The notes beneath the pieces were generated by a model. The model searched no databases. It saw only the letters and a program-made list of their open reading frames with translations, and was not told the DNA's origin. From the NCBI RefSeq assembly GCF_046365375.1, contig NZ_JBKEIT010000010.1, positions 62,001 through 126,000 of the forward strand: a DNA stretch of 64,000 bases, read 5' to 3'. A program made the position numbers and the translations under genes. This DNA is from Butyricimonas muris (GTDB lineage Bacteria > Bacteroidota > Bacteroidia > Bacteroidales > Marinifilaceae). Below, in pieces: positions 51,113-60,000 of the stretch (position 1 is the stretch's first letter; each line of letters begins with the position of its first letter).

Positions 51113-51144
51113 TGCTTAAATGTTTGTATAAAAAACAAGAACGT

Positions 51145-52023
51145 ATGATAAAATCAATGACCGGTTTCGGTAAAGCAACAGCAGACTACGGAACGAAGAA
51201 AGTAATTGTCGAAGTAAAAAGCTTGAATTCAAAGCAATTGGATATTAATCTTAGAACCCCGAGTCTTTACAAGGAGAAAGATATCGAGATCCGGAATATG
51301 ATTAAAAATGTGTTGGAACGCGGTAAGGTGGATATGTATATCTATTTTGATAACGCGGAGGAAGAAAAAGGAGTCGCGGTGAATCAGGCGGTGGTGAAAC
51401 AATATTACAACCAGATGAACGAGGTGGCTTCGTCTTTGGGTATTGAGATAGATAAAGGGGAATTACTACAAACCGTGATGCGTTTCCCGGATACCATGCA
51501 GGTGAAGATGGATGAATTGGATGAGGAAGCTTGGAATGCTTTGAGAAGTGCTATCGAGAAAGCCTTGTCCGACGTGGATCAATTCCGCGTACAGGAGGGA
51601 AAGGTATTGATTGCCGATATATTGAAACGTGTAGATTTAATCAAGAGTCTATCTGCCGAAGTCCCCCGCTTCGAGAAACAACGCGTGGTGACGATTAAAC
51701 AGCGTTTGCAGGACAAAATGAAAGAGTGGGGCGAAATCAAAAATATCGACGAGAACCGTTTAGAGCAGGAAATCATCTATTATCTTGAGAAACTTGATAT
51801 CACGGAAGAGAAAGTTCGTCTTGCCAACCATTGTAAATACTTTATCGAAACTGTCGAGAAAGAAGTTGCTCCCGGTCGTAAACTCGGATTTATAGCCCAA
51901 GAAATCGGTCGTGAAATCAACACCATGGGTTCCAAGGCTAACGATCACGACATTCAAAAGCTCGTCGTCCGCATGAAAGATGAACTTGAAAAGATAAAAG
52001 AACAGAGCCTTAATGTGTTATAA
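51145..52023 (+). CDS. YicC/YloC-family endoribonuclease
   Basis: 292 aa. The N-terminal MIKSMTGFGKA and VEVKSLNSKQLDINLRTPSL are diagnostic. The C-terminal DUF1732 has RLEQEIIYYLEKLDITEEKVRL and GRKLGFIAQEIGREINTMGSKAND (split: IAQEIGREINTMGSKAND). YicC is an endoribonuclease implicated in small-RNA turnover. Start at 51145; the frame opens at 51112. The stop codon lies within the first bases of the inverted-repeat element that follows. gmk comes after it, as in many bacteria. Confidence 0.93.
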   Translation: MIKSMTGFGKATADYGTKKVIVEVKSLNSKQLDINLRTPSLYKEKDIEIRNMIKNVLERGKVDMYIYFDNAEEEKGVAVNQAVVKQYYNQMNEVASSLGIEIDKGELLQTVMRFPDTMQVKMDELDEEAWNALRSAIEKALSDVDQFRVQEGKVLIADILKRVDLIKSLSAEVPRFEKQRVVTIKQRLQDKMKEWGEIKNIDENRLEQEIIYYLEKLDITEEKVRLANHCKYFIETVEKEVAPGRKLGFIAQEIGREINTMGSKANDHDIQKLVVRMKDELEKIKEQSLNVL

Positions 52024-52463
52024 GTCCGTAAGGTCTGTAAGGTCCATAAAGTCCATAAGGTCATGAAAATAGAGAGATTTGAAGAAATTCTTGCTTGGCA
52101 GAAAGCTAAGGAGTTAACAAAAAATATTTATAAATTGTTGGCTCCAATAAAGGACTATGGTTTTAAAGAGCAGATACAACGGGCTGCTGTTTCTGTCATG
52201 AATAATGTTGCAGAAGGTTTTGAACGTCGATCAGATAAAGAATTTAAGCACTTCCTTTTTGTTGCTAAAGGATCTTGTGGAGAGGTTCGTTCAATGTTAA
52301 TATTAGCCAAAGAATTGGATTATATAGAAAAGAATACTTGTGCCGATTTGATTTTGGAAACAGAAAGAATCTCCAAAATGTTATCGAATTTTATAAAAAT
52401 GTTAGATTAACAAAGAAGGACCTTATAGACCTTATGGACTTTATGGACCTTATAGACTTATAA
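52018..52463 (+). mobile_element. 9-mer inverted-repeat element carrying a four-helix-bundle gene (copy iv)
   Basis: A 446-bp unit wedged between yicC and gmk. The left arm 52018-52061 has units GTCCGTAAG, GTCTGTAAG, GTCCATAAA and GTCCATAAG; the right arm 52419-52463 is their reverse complement. The outermost bases form a 9-bp terminal inverted repeat, TTATAAGTC (52018-52026) and GACTTATAA (52455-52463). The arms hug the gene: its ATG comes 1-2 bp after the left arm and its stop 8 bp before the right arm. Three gene-less relatives are in the window. Mobility is inferred from this arrangement, not shown. Confidence 0.6.
52063..52410 (+). CDS. Four-helix-bundle protein (23S rRNA intervening-sequence family)
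   Basis: 115 aa. FEEILAWQKAKELTKNIYKL, the signature QIQRAAVSVMNNVAEGFERRSDKEF (split: RAAVSVMNNVAEGFERRS) and KGSCGEVRSMLILAKELDYI identify the TIGR02436 family, first seen inside intervening sequences of bacterial 23S rRNA and related to the Avd proteins of diversity-generating retroelements. The basic pentameric fold suggests nucleic-acid binding. AT-richer than yicC and gmk. It is enclosed by the inverted arms of the surrounding element. Confidence 0.92.
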   Translation: MKIERFEEILAWQKAKELTKNIYKLLAPIKDYGFKEQIQRAAVSVMNNVAEGFERRSDKEFKHFLFVAKGSCGEVRSMLILAKELDYIEKNTCADLILETERISKMLSNFIKMLD

Positions 52464-52469
52464 TTAATA

Positions 52470-53030
52470 ATGAAAAAAGTGATTATTTTCTCAGCTCCCA
52501 GTGGTTCCGGGAAAAGTACTATTGTGAATTATCTGCTCTCCCGGGGTTTGGGATTGGAATTTTCGATTTCAGCGACGTGCAGATCGCCGAGAGGGGAAGA
52601 GCGGCATGGGAAGGAATATTATTTCTTTTCGACGGATGAATTTAGACAGAAGATCGATAAGGATGATTTTTTGGAGTGGGAACAGGTTTATCCGGGTTGT
52701 TATTACGGGACACTGAAGAGCGAGTTGGAAAGGATTTGGGCGAAGGGGCATACGGTCGTATTCGACGTGGATGTTGTCGGGGGCGTGAATATCAAGAAGA
52801 TATTCGGGGAACGGGCTCTTTCTATTTTTGTGCAAGCGCCATCCGTGGAGGTTTTACGTCAGCGATTAGAGTCCCGGGGTACCGATTCCGCGGAGAAGAT
52901 CGAGGAGCGGGTGGCGAAAGCGGAATATGAAATGACCTTTGCCGATAAATTTGATATCGTCGTAGTGAACGATAAGCTGGAAAGTGCTCTGGAGCAGGCG
53001 GAAAAAGCGGTAAGAGATTTTTTGAAATAG
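52470..53030 (+). CDS. gmk: Guanylate kinase
   Basis: 186 aa. P-loop SAPSGSGKSTIVNYL (about 7-21), SATCRSPRGEE, HGKEYYFFSTDEF, FLEWEQVYPGCYYGT and VFDVDVVGGVNIKK: a complete GMP kinase (GMP to GDP). It starts 6 bp after the right end of the four-helix-bundle element and ends 2 bp before nadD, with which it is cotranscribed. Confidence 0.97.
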   Translation: MKKVIIFSAPSGSGKSTIVNYLLSRGLGLEFSISATCRSPRGEERHGKEYYFFSTDEFRQKIDKDDFLEWEQVYPGCYYGTLKSELERIWAKGHTVVFDVDVVGGVNIKKIFGERALSIFVQAPSVEVLRQRLESRGTDSAEKIEERVAKAEYEMTFADKFDIVVVNDKLESALEQAEKAVRDFLK

Positions 53031-53032
53031 TT

Positions 53033-53629
53033 ATGGCGGTGCAGGATGAAAAGGGATACAGGCAGCCCGTGACGGCTCTTTTTTTCGGTTCGTTCAACCC
53101 GATCCATAACGGTCACGTGGGAATTGCCCGCTATTTATTGGATAATAAATTGTGCGACGAGGTATGGTTTGTTATCAGTCCCTGTAATCCTTTTAAAATC
53201 AATCGGTTCCTTTTGTTGGAGGCAGACCGTCTGCGAATTGTTGAGGCAGCTATTGCCGACGATCCCCGGATGCGAGCCTGTGACATTGAGTTCACCATGC
53301 CTAAACCCTCTTACACGGTGGATACACTGCATTTATTGTTCGAGAAATACCCGGGGCGGGAATTCGTTTTGGTCATTGGTGGGGATAATGTCGAGAATTT
53401 TACGAAGTGGAAAGACTATCGTTGGATCGTGCAACATTGCCCTATTTTCGTGTATCCCCGGTTAGGAATAGACGTGACTGTCGGGCAATTCCCGGGAATG
53501 CGGATGATAGATGCTCCTTTGTTTCCCTTGTCCGCGACAGAAATCCGGGAAATGATTATTCAAAAGAAAGATATTACCGGCTTGGTTCCGGATGCGATTT
53601 TGTCGCTGGTGAAAGAATTTTACGGGTAG
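53033..53629 (+). CDS. nadD: Nicotinate-nucleotide adenylyltransferase
   Basis: 198 aa. FFGSFNPIHNGHVGIARYLL (nucleotidyltransferase H-x-G-H), MPKPSYTVDTLHLL, LVIGGDNVENFTKWKDY and the C-terminal LSATEIREMI are all characteristic of NadD, which makes deamido-NAD. It is the last gene of the yicC-gmk-nadD group. Downstream, a cobalamin riboswitch unit runs towards it on the opposite strand. Confidence 0.95.
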   Translation: MAVQDEKGYRQPVTALFFGSFNPIHNGHVGIARYLLDNKLCDEVWFVISPCNPFKINRFLLLEADRLRIVEAAIADDPRMRACDIEFTMPKPSYTVDTLHLLFEKYPGREFVLVIGGDNVENFTKWKDYRWIVQHCPIFVYPRLGIDVTVGQFPGMRMIDAPLFPLSATEIREMIIQKKDITGLVPDAILSLVKEFYG

Positions 53630-53636
53630 TCTATAA

Positions 53637-53712
53637 AAATAAGTGAGCTTGTAAATTCAACGTAAAACAAGTTGGCAGAGATATTTTACATCCAATTACG
53701 TGCTCACTTATT
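53637..53712 (-). terminator. Terminator of the orphan riboswitch transcript
   Basis: On the minus strand AATAAGTGAGC (53712-53702) pairs with GCTCACTTATT (53648-53638) over 11 bp and is followed by T-rich sequence (five T including the stem end). The 53-nt loop contains a further GTAAAA/TTTTAC pair. There is no T tract on the plus strand, so it ends minus-strand transcription just before it would become antisense to nadD. Confidence 0.75.
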
Positions 53713-53819
53713 CACAGAACAATGCTTGTTGGAAAATTGGGGTAGAGGAAAATCGTGGACACTCACGATAGACATCTGGCCAGCTTCAATTCCCGAAAGC
53801 CACATAAACAGTTACGTCT

Positions 53820-53978
53820 TGGCAGGTTTTCTGACTTGCTTCCTTTTCGTCGCCTTCCCATCTATGTACAGACAGTGGCAGTAGAGACTAAAGTTATGAA
53901 GCTTACAGCTGCGGGTACAGTTCCCGACTCTCACGGGATTCCCTTCTAATGTTACGACTAACATTAACTCTCCAATAC
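53820..53978 (-). ncRNA. Cobalamin (B12) riboswitch, orphan
   Basis: Reading the minus strand: GGGAATCCCGTGAGAGTCGG, GAACTGTACCCGCAGCTGTAA, the B12 box GCCACTG (53879-53873), GGGAAGGCGACGAAAAGGAA, GCAAGTCAGAAAACCTGCC. These are the conserved blocks of the cobalamin aptamer. Normally it controls btuB-type transporters or cob genes. Here the next 180 nt contain only a small hairpin (ATCGTG/CACGAT, 53752-53769), a possible 33-codon frame and a terminator, then the convergent end of nadD. No B12 gene is left. It is either a relic or a B12-controlled small RNA. Plus-strand frames across it are artefacts. Confidence 0.93.
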
Positions 53979-53983
53979 ATTCA

Positions 53984-54032
53984 CAAACGTAGGGAAAATA
54001 ATTGAAAATTGAAAATGGAGAATTGAAAATTA
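53984..54032 (-). promoter_or_regulatory. Promoter of the riboswitch unit with TTTTCAA array
   Basis: TACGTTTG (minus strand, 53991-53984) is a perfect -7 box, placing transcription start near 53978, at the beginning of the aptamer. A TTTTCAA-type array (54032-54001, sense on the minus strand) occupies the -33 region, offering TTTTC instead of TTTG. Confidence 0.5.
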
Positions 54033-54155
54033 TTTCTGAAGGACTTTTTTGGTTTTTGTATAATTATGAAGCGGATTGTATAATTATGCGAGTTGTTTTA
54101 TTTGTATTGTATTGATATGTAGTGTAATACAATAATTTTTCAAGCCACGAAAACG

Positions 54156-54187
54156 TTGTAAAAAGTCGAAAACAAGTTGTACTTTTG
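54156..54187 (+). promoter_or_regulatory. Promoter of the YitT gene
   Basis: TTG (54156-54158) and TACTTTTG (54180-54187, perfect TAnnTTTG) with a 21-bp spacer. ATG 54236 follows 48 bp later. The rest of 54033-54235 holds nothing I can name. Confidence 0.5.
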
Positions 54188-54235
54188 TGCCGTTAACGAG
54201 TGCGATTAATAAGTCGAATAATAAATGAATTTAGT

Positions 54236-55150
54236 ATGGGATTTGTAACTAAGGAGAAATTATTCTCTAAGGATTTCTTTATCACTTATGCTTGGTTGCT
54301 GGGTGGTTGTTTCGTGTTTGCCGTGGGTGCAGTGATGTTTGCGGAGCCTTATGGTTTTGCTCCGGGAGGCACCTATGGTTTGTCAATGGTATTCCATCAT
54401 TTGTGGGGTTGGAGAACAGAACTTTCCGCTCTTTGTATGGACATCCCGTTGTTGTTGTTGGGAATTTATTTCCTGGGAGCGAAGTTCGGAATTAAAACAG
54501 TGATCTGTACATTTGCTATCCCCAGTTTCATGTGGTTGATCCACCAGACGTACGGTTTTGATGCTTTGTTGGAGCCCGGTATCACGGAGCGTACAATGCT
54601 TCAGGAACCCTTGTTGTCATCTATTTTCGGTGGTATCGTTTACGGTATCGGTATCGGTATGATTTTTAAGTCCCGTGCTACCTCCGGGGGATCGGATATC
54701 ATCGCCATGATCTTGAACAAGTACACGCATATTTCTCTCGGTACACTGGTAATTATCGTCGACTGTACGATTACCTTAACTACCGTGGTGGCTTTCGGGG
54801 ATTGGAAATTGCCGATGTACTCTTGGATTATTGTCTTCATAGAAGGTAAAGTGATCGATTTGATCGTGGAAGGTGCTTCCGTGCACAAGACCTTGATGAT
54901 CGTGACGAAGGAGGTTGATACAGTCAAGAATATCATCTTGAACGACATCAACCGCGGAGCGACAATTCTTCCGGCAATCGGTGCTTATAAAGGAGAATCT
55001 CGCGAAATTGTTTACACGATTCTTACCCGTCGTGAAATGATGATCTTGCGTCATCGTATTCGTGAAATCGATCCGGATGCTTTTATCAACGTGATCGACT
55101 CCCGGGAGATACTTGGAAGGGGATTCAAGTCGTTGAAGAATGACGAATAA
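54236..55150 (+). CDS. YitT-family membrane protein (DUF161-DUF2179)
   Basis: 304 aa. Five or six membrane helices (about 18-220) with GGTYGLSMVFHHL and SRATSGGSDIIAMILNKYTHISLG (split: SGGSDIIAMILNKY) are followed by the cytoplasmic ACT-like DUF2179 domain (about 225-300; SREIVYTILTRREMMILRHRI, DPDAFINVIDSREILGRGF). Function unknown; possibly small-molecule transport gated by a C-terminal sensor. The frame opens at 54200; ATG 54236 is preferred. A terminator follows. Confidence 0.9.
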   Translation: MGFVTKEKLFSKDFFITYAWLLGGCFVFAVGAVMFAEPYGFAPGGTYGLSMVFHHLWGWRTELSALCMDIPLLLLGIYFLGAKFGIKTVICTFAIPSFMWLIHQTYGFDALLEPGITERTMLQEPLLSSIFGGIVYGIGIGMIFKSRATSGGSDIIAMILNKYTHISLGTLVIIVDCTITLTTVVAFGDWKLPMYSWIIVFIEGKVIDLIVEGASVHKTLMIVTKEVDTVKNIILNDINRGATILPAIGAYKGESREIVYTILTRREMMILRHRIREIDPDAFINVIDSREILGRGFKSLKNDE

Positions 55151-55175
55151 AAAGTGGCTTAGGCCACTTTTTTTA
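55147..55175. terminator. Bidirectional terminator after the YitT gene
   Basis: AAAGTGGC (55151-55158) pairs with GCCACTTT (55163-55170), flanked by A and T runs on both sides; it serves the convergent gene at 55182 as well. Confidence 0.85.
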
Positions 55176-55181
55176 TATCTG

Positions 55182-56552
55182 TTATTTTAATTTCCTGTCT
55201 TGGTAAGGAACAATCTCTTTCATCTTCCGGTAATCGAGACCGTCAAAATTAACAAGTACGTTATTGCCAAAATGTATACTGAAAACATCTCCCGTGTCTG
55301 CCCAAACTTTTACTTTAGCAGCTTCTTTATTCTCTAGATTGTCTTCGAGAGGATTACGATACAAGTTTACCTCGTAATACATCCTGTTTTTATTTTTGTC
55401 ATGTTCTTTCCATGTTTTGCTACAAATCTTTGGAGGAAGATACTTTTGGTAATAATGCTTCATTTCGCCTTGTCCCACGTTTACCATGGTTGTGGAATCG
55501 GTCAAGGGCCTTTGGTATTCTCGGTAATAGCCCGGCCCTATTGTTAATACTGCTTCTTTACTAAGTTGCAGGAGCAATGAATCTCGTGTATTGGCAACTA
55601 AAGAGTCTAACCGCACTTTTTTCCGTTGAGGATCTAATTCCAAACCACTTTGCATGAGTGGAAGCAGGAATTTGTTGCGTCCCCGGGTATCTGAGATTTC
55701 TTCCATAAGGGCGCCACTTAATTTTATCTCGATCCCATTGCCGAATTTGACTTGGCGTAATTCGCTGGTTTTTGCCCATATCTCTATTTGAGCCGAATAG
55801 TTTCGAGAAAAATATTCTTCTCTGCCATCGTAAAGATAGGATACAATGTAATACTTGTATCTGCCGAATTCTCTTTCCTCTTTGTCTGTTGGTCCTTTAC
55901 GAGGATCTATTGGGATGTATGCTGCTGAAATTGTTATAGAACGTCCCCCGTCATCCAAACTGATGCCTTTGGTTATTTCCGGCTTGTAATCTTCCCGGTA
56001 ATATTCGGGAGCAAACTTTTCCATGAAAATACGGCACCATGAAGATAATGTGCTATCTCTGCTATCATCCGAGTAGAACGGATCGTCTAAATTGAGAGAA
56101 TTACGAATAGGGCGAAGGGGAGGTAGAGGAACCTCGTGTCTTTGCTGATAAGGTATAATTGTATCTTGAAAATGTCCGGGTTCATTATAGGCGCGATAGC
56201 CATTCCCAAAAGCGATAAAAAATGGTTTTCGGGTATCGATGTTTATATATACTTCCGCGGCGTAATCACACCAAAGGTCTTCTTCACGCGGCTTGCTGGC
56301 AAAACTAACACTAAAGAAACGGAATTTCCCTTTCGAGCCTGTCCAACTTTCTCCGCTGCCGTCAATCTTTACTTCCCGGTCTGCCCGGTAATAATCCGGT
56401 CCATGTTTGAGTACCGTTTTTTTAGCGATTTCTACTAAAATACTATCCCGTTTTTCTGTGGGGAGTAGCATTAAATCAATCTTTTGAGCATAACTATTTG
56501 AAATAAAAAATAATAAAAGAAAGATCGTTATATGGAGGGGATGCTTTTTCAT
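55182..56552 (-). CDS. Exported protein with three internal repeat domains
   Basis: 456 aa. A signal peptide (HITIFLLLFFISNSYAQ) is followed by three similar domains of roughly 130-150 residues, each opening with a helix and a YYR motif (KHGPDYYRADREV about 48-60; KFAPEYYREDYKPEI; TIGPGYYREYQRPL) and closing with a strand pattern of the type VKVWADTGDVFSIHFGN (also AEVYINIDTRKPFFIAFGN and IEIWAKTSELRQVKFGN). No known family; the threefold repeat suggests an extended or ring-like periplasmic protein. It is transcribed alone between two terminators. Confidence 0.7.
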   Translation of the reverse strand: MKKHPLHITIFLLLFFISNSYAQKIDLMLLPTEKRDSILVEIAKKTVLKHGPDYYRADREVKIDGSGESWTGSKGKFRFFSVSFASKPREEDLWCDYAAEVYINIDTRKPFFIAFGNGYRAYNEPGHFQDTIIPYQQRHEVPLPPLRPIRNSLNLDDPFYSDDSRDSTLSSWCRIFMEKFAPEYYREDYKPEITKGISLDDGGRSITISAAYIPIDPRKGPTDKEEREFGRYKYYIVSYLYDGREEYFSRNYSAQIEIWAKTSELRQVKFGNGIEIKLSGALMEEISDTRGRNKFLLPLMQSGLELDPQRKKVRLDSLVANTRDSLLLQLSKEAVLTIGPGYYREYQRPLTDSTTMVNVGQGEMKHYYQKYLPPKICSKTWKEHDKNKNRMYYEVNLYRNPLEDNLENKEAAKVKVWADTGDVFSIHFGNNVLVNFDGLDYRKMKEIVPYQDRKLK

Positions 56553-56599
56553 AAAAATGTCATTATGCATCCAAATGTAATATTTATTCGGCATAATAA

Positions 56600-56629
56600 C
56601 AAAAAAAAGAGCCTTTCGGCTCTTTTTTT
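56600..56629. terminator. Bidirectional terminator, 3' end of the efflux operon
   Basis: A run, GAGCC, TTTC, GGCTC, T run (56609-56621 stem-loop). The stem-loop sits just beyond the stop codon of the PG0541-type gene on the minus strand. Confidence 0.9.
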
Positions 56630-56924
56630 AATACATATCTGTGATATCCCAGACGAAAGCCCGGATTCCGTTTTCTTTGTTTACCTCGTCCAGATTCTTG
56701 ACGTATTTCAGAATCAAGGGAACCATCTCTTCTTCAACAACGGTTAAAGTGGCGGAGTTCATTTCCGGCCATGTATGGCTACCCATTCTGGGTTCGCCAT
56801 CCGTGGTCCCTGCCCCGTTGATTAGCGGCCATTGCGTGAATCCCCGCACTTGCAATTGGTCAAGGATATAAGCGACACGCTCTGTCAAGGCTTGATTATA
56901 TGTGATAAATACTGCTTTTTTCAT
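56628..56924 (-). CDS. PG0541-family transporter-associated protein
   Basis: 98 aa from ATG 56924: MKKAVFITYNQALTERVAYI, GFTQWPLINGAGT and HTWPEMNSATLTVVEEE match the PII-like small proteins found after RND efflux genes in Bacteroidetes. It probably binds a ligand or the pump and modulates it (inference from the PII-like fold). It is the last gene of the efflux operon, separated from the RND gene by an inverted GATTTTA-type array. The frame opens at 56984 in that array. Confidence 0.85.
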   Translation of the reverse strand: MKKAVFITYNQALTERVAYILDQLQVRGFTQWPLINGAGTTDGEPRMGSHTWPEMNSATLTVVEEEMVPLILKYVKNLDEVNKENGIRAFVWDITDMY

Positions 56925-56937
56925 ATTGACTATGTTT

Positions 56938-57012
56938 AATTTTGATTTTAGATTTACGATTAGCAACCGGACGGGTCTTTTCAAAATCGTAAATCTAAAA
57001 TCATAAATGTGA
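56938..57012. repeat. GATTTTA-type inverted pair between the RND and PG0541 genes
   Basis: TTGATTTTAGATTTACGATT (about 56941-56960) faces ATCGTAAATCTAAAATCAT (56987-57005) around AGCAACCGGACGGGTC; the arms can form a hairpin of about 18 bp. On the minus strand it begins 1 bp after the RND stop codon. Confidence 0.65.
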
Positions 57013-57013
57013 T

Positions 57014-60000
57014 TTATTTTTTCTTCGGGAGATCTCTTTCCGCGTCGAAATCACTCATGAACTTAAATTGTTTTCTGAGGTTTTTCTGTTTGTCACGGCT
57101 TCCGCTCTTGTCCATGGCCGCGTATACGGCGGGTACGATCAACATGGTGATGATCGTGGAGAAAATCATACCACCGATCACGGCGATACCCATCGGGCGC
57201 CATGTTTCAGAACCTTCACCCACGCTCAATGCCATCGGCACCATACCCAGAATAGTCGTCAACGACGTCATCAATACCGGACGCAAACGAGAACGACAAG
57301 CTTGGGCGATTGCGTCGTACAAGCGGATTCCGCGTTCACGCATCAAGTTGATAAAGTCGATCAGCACGATACCGTTCTTTGTCACGATACCCACCAACAT
57401 AACGGCTCCCAAGGCGGCAACGATACTCAATGTCGTGTTCGTGATCAACAATGCAAGGATCACACCGGTAAATGCGAACGGGATAGCCAACATGATGATA
57501 AACGGCATCTTGAATGACTCGAACTGTGCCGCCATCACGATGTACACTAACATCAACGACAGTAACAACAACATGATCAAAGAACTGAACGATTCCTGTT
57601 GATCCTCGTAACTACCTCCGATGTACAAGCTCACGTCTTGCGGAACATCTTCCAAGTTATTGATGAGAGTTTGTGCTGCTTCCGCGATATCTCCCAATGC
57701 AACTCCCGCTGCCGGGGTAATAGATACTTTCAAGATACGCTGTTTACTCTTGCGCTCGATGTTTGGCGGAGAGAAGAACTCTTCAATCGTTCCGAGTTCT
57801 TGTAAACGAACCTTTTCTCCTTTACCGTCAACAATAATGATATTCTCGATCTCGGACAGGGTTGAACGATATTTCTCGTCGAAACGTACGATAATATCAT
57901 ATTCCTCTCCGTTTTCTTTGTATTTACTGTTCCGGTACCCGTAGATGCGGTTACGCAAGTACGAACCGACCTCGGAAGTTGTCAACCCGTGACGGGCCAG
58001 TTTGTTCTGATCCAGTACCACGCGAAGTTCTGACTTATCCTCGTCCCGGCTGATCTTGATATCCTCCGCGCCGGGGATAGAACGGGCTTCAGTGGCAATC
58101 TGGTGTGCCAGATTGGTCGTCGTGTTGAAATCGTGTCCCATGATCTCGACGTCTACCGTGTTACCGCCCATGGAGCCACCGCTCGATGTGGTTACCGTGT
58201 ATTGCAGGATGTCCGGGAATTGTTTCAAGATTCCGCGCACTTGGTCGGCAATCTCGAATACGCTACGTTTACGGTCTTTTATATCTACCGTTCTCAGACG
58301 CATGTTCAGAATATTGTTACCCGTGCTGTTCATCATGGAAGCGAAAGATGCTTCTTCCTCGCTACCGTATGAAAGGTTGATCAGCGTGATTTCCGGGATA
58401 CTGTTGCGAATCACCGAGTCTATATCTAATGCCACTTTCTTCGTTACCTCCACGCGCTGGCCGGATTGCATCTTGGCGTACACGTTCATGTAGTTCTGGT
58501 CATTCTGGGGCATAAAGTCCGTCTTGATCAGTTTAGCGAGGAACAGTGAGGCAAAGAACAGGGCGAACATGGACACGATCGTTACCGATTTGTGAACAAG
58601 TACCCAACGAATCAAACGTTCGTACACGTTATCCAACTTCTCCAGCATCCGGGATACGAAGTTATAGAAACTGAATTTCTTGCTGTCCGTTTTCTCTTGG
58701 ATTTTCATCAATTGAGAACAAAGCATCGGGGTTAACGAGATAGCCGTTACGGTTGAAGTACATACCGTGATACAAACGATCCAACCCAATTGCTTGAACA
58801 GGATACCTGTCATACCGCTTACCAGCGTCAACGGGAAGAACACGGCTACGGTAACCAGCGTGGTCACGATTACAGACAACCAAACCTCGTTCGTACCGTA
58901 TTTTGCCGCTTCACGCGGACGGCTACCGCGGTCGATATGTTTCGTGACGTTTTCCAGTACCACGATGGCGTCGTCCACCACCATACCGATTGCAATGGAG
59001 AGGGATGACAGAGAGATGATATTCAATGATTCTCCTGTCGCGAACAAGTAGATAAAGGCAACAATCAAAGAAATCGGGATTGTCAGCGCGATGATAAAAG
59101 TAGCACGCCAGCGTCCCAAGAACAGGAACACGACCAAAACCACGAAAATCAAAGCGTACATCAAAGAGTCCTGCAAGTTGTTGATGGACTTAACGATAAA
59201 GTCCGAGTTATCCGAGATGATCTGGAATTTGATATCTGTCGGCAACTCTTTCAAGGTTTGCTCGATCTCTTTTTTAGCTTGTTTTGCCACGGCAACGGCA
59301 TTCGCGTCCGTTTGTTTAGTTACCATCAATACACCACCCCGACCTCTGTTGATGGATTGTTCAAGGGTAATATCTTTCAAGGTATCACGAACGTTTGCCA
59401 CGTCGCGCAAGTAAATAATCTTGTTGTTTTGGGTTCCCAGTACAATATTCTTGATCTGGTCACTTTCCTCGAATTCTCCTTCCACGCGTAGGGTATAGTC
59501 CATGTCACCCATTTTCACGTTACCGGAAGAAATGTCCTTGTTCTCTGCGAGAATCTTACTACCGATCTGTTCCAGCGTCAAGTTATAAGCGTCAAGTTTG
59601 TTCGGGTCAAGATCCACGTAAACCACACGTTCCGGGGCTCCGGCAACGATAACGGATGCTACTCCGTCCACGCGGTTCAACCGGGTGATTAACTTATCGT
59701 CCAGAATCTTGTCGATACCGGGGTAGGACTCTTCTGCCGTGATAGCGTATATCAAGATAGGCATCATCGACGTGTTGAAACGCATGATCGTGGGGCGGTC
59801 GATGTCATCCGGAAGGTTGTTCATCGCTTTATCCACGGCATCCCGCACGTCATTAGATGCTTCGTCAAGGTTTACTTCCCATTCGAACTCCAGTGACACA
59901 ACGGCCAGGTTATCGTAGGAAGTGGAAGTCATTTCTTTCAAGTCGTCCACCGAGTTCAACTGGTCCTCGAGGATTTTGGCAACGTTCTCTTCAATATCTG

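Noticed and set aside
52018..52463. A group II intron or diversity-generating retroelement because of the Avd-like protein.
   Set aside because: No reverse transcriptase, template repeat or intron structure was found around the four-helix-bundle gene.
53672..53949. Plus-strand open frames of 60-70 codons (one ending ...VPDSHGIPF).
   Set aside because: They are antisense translations of the cobalamin riboswitch on the minus strand; the protein text simply reflects conserved aptamer bases.
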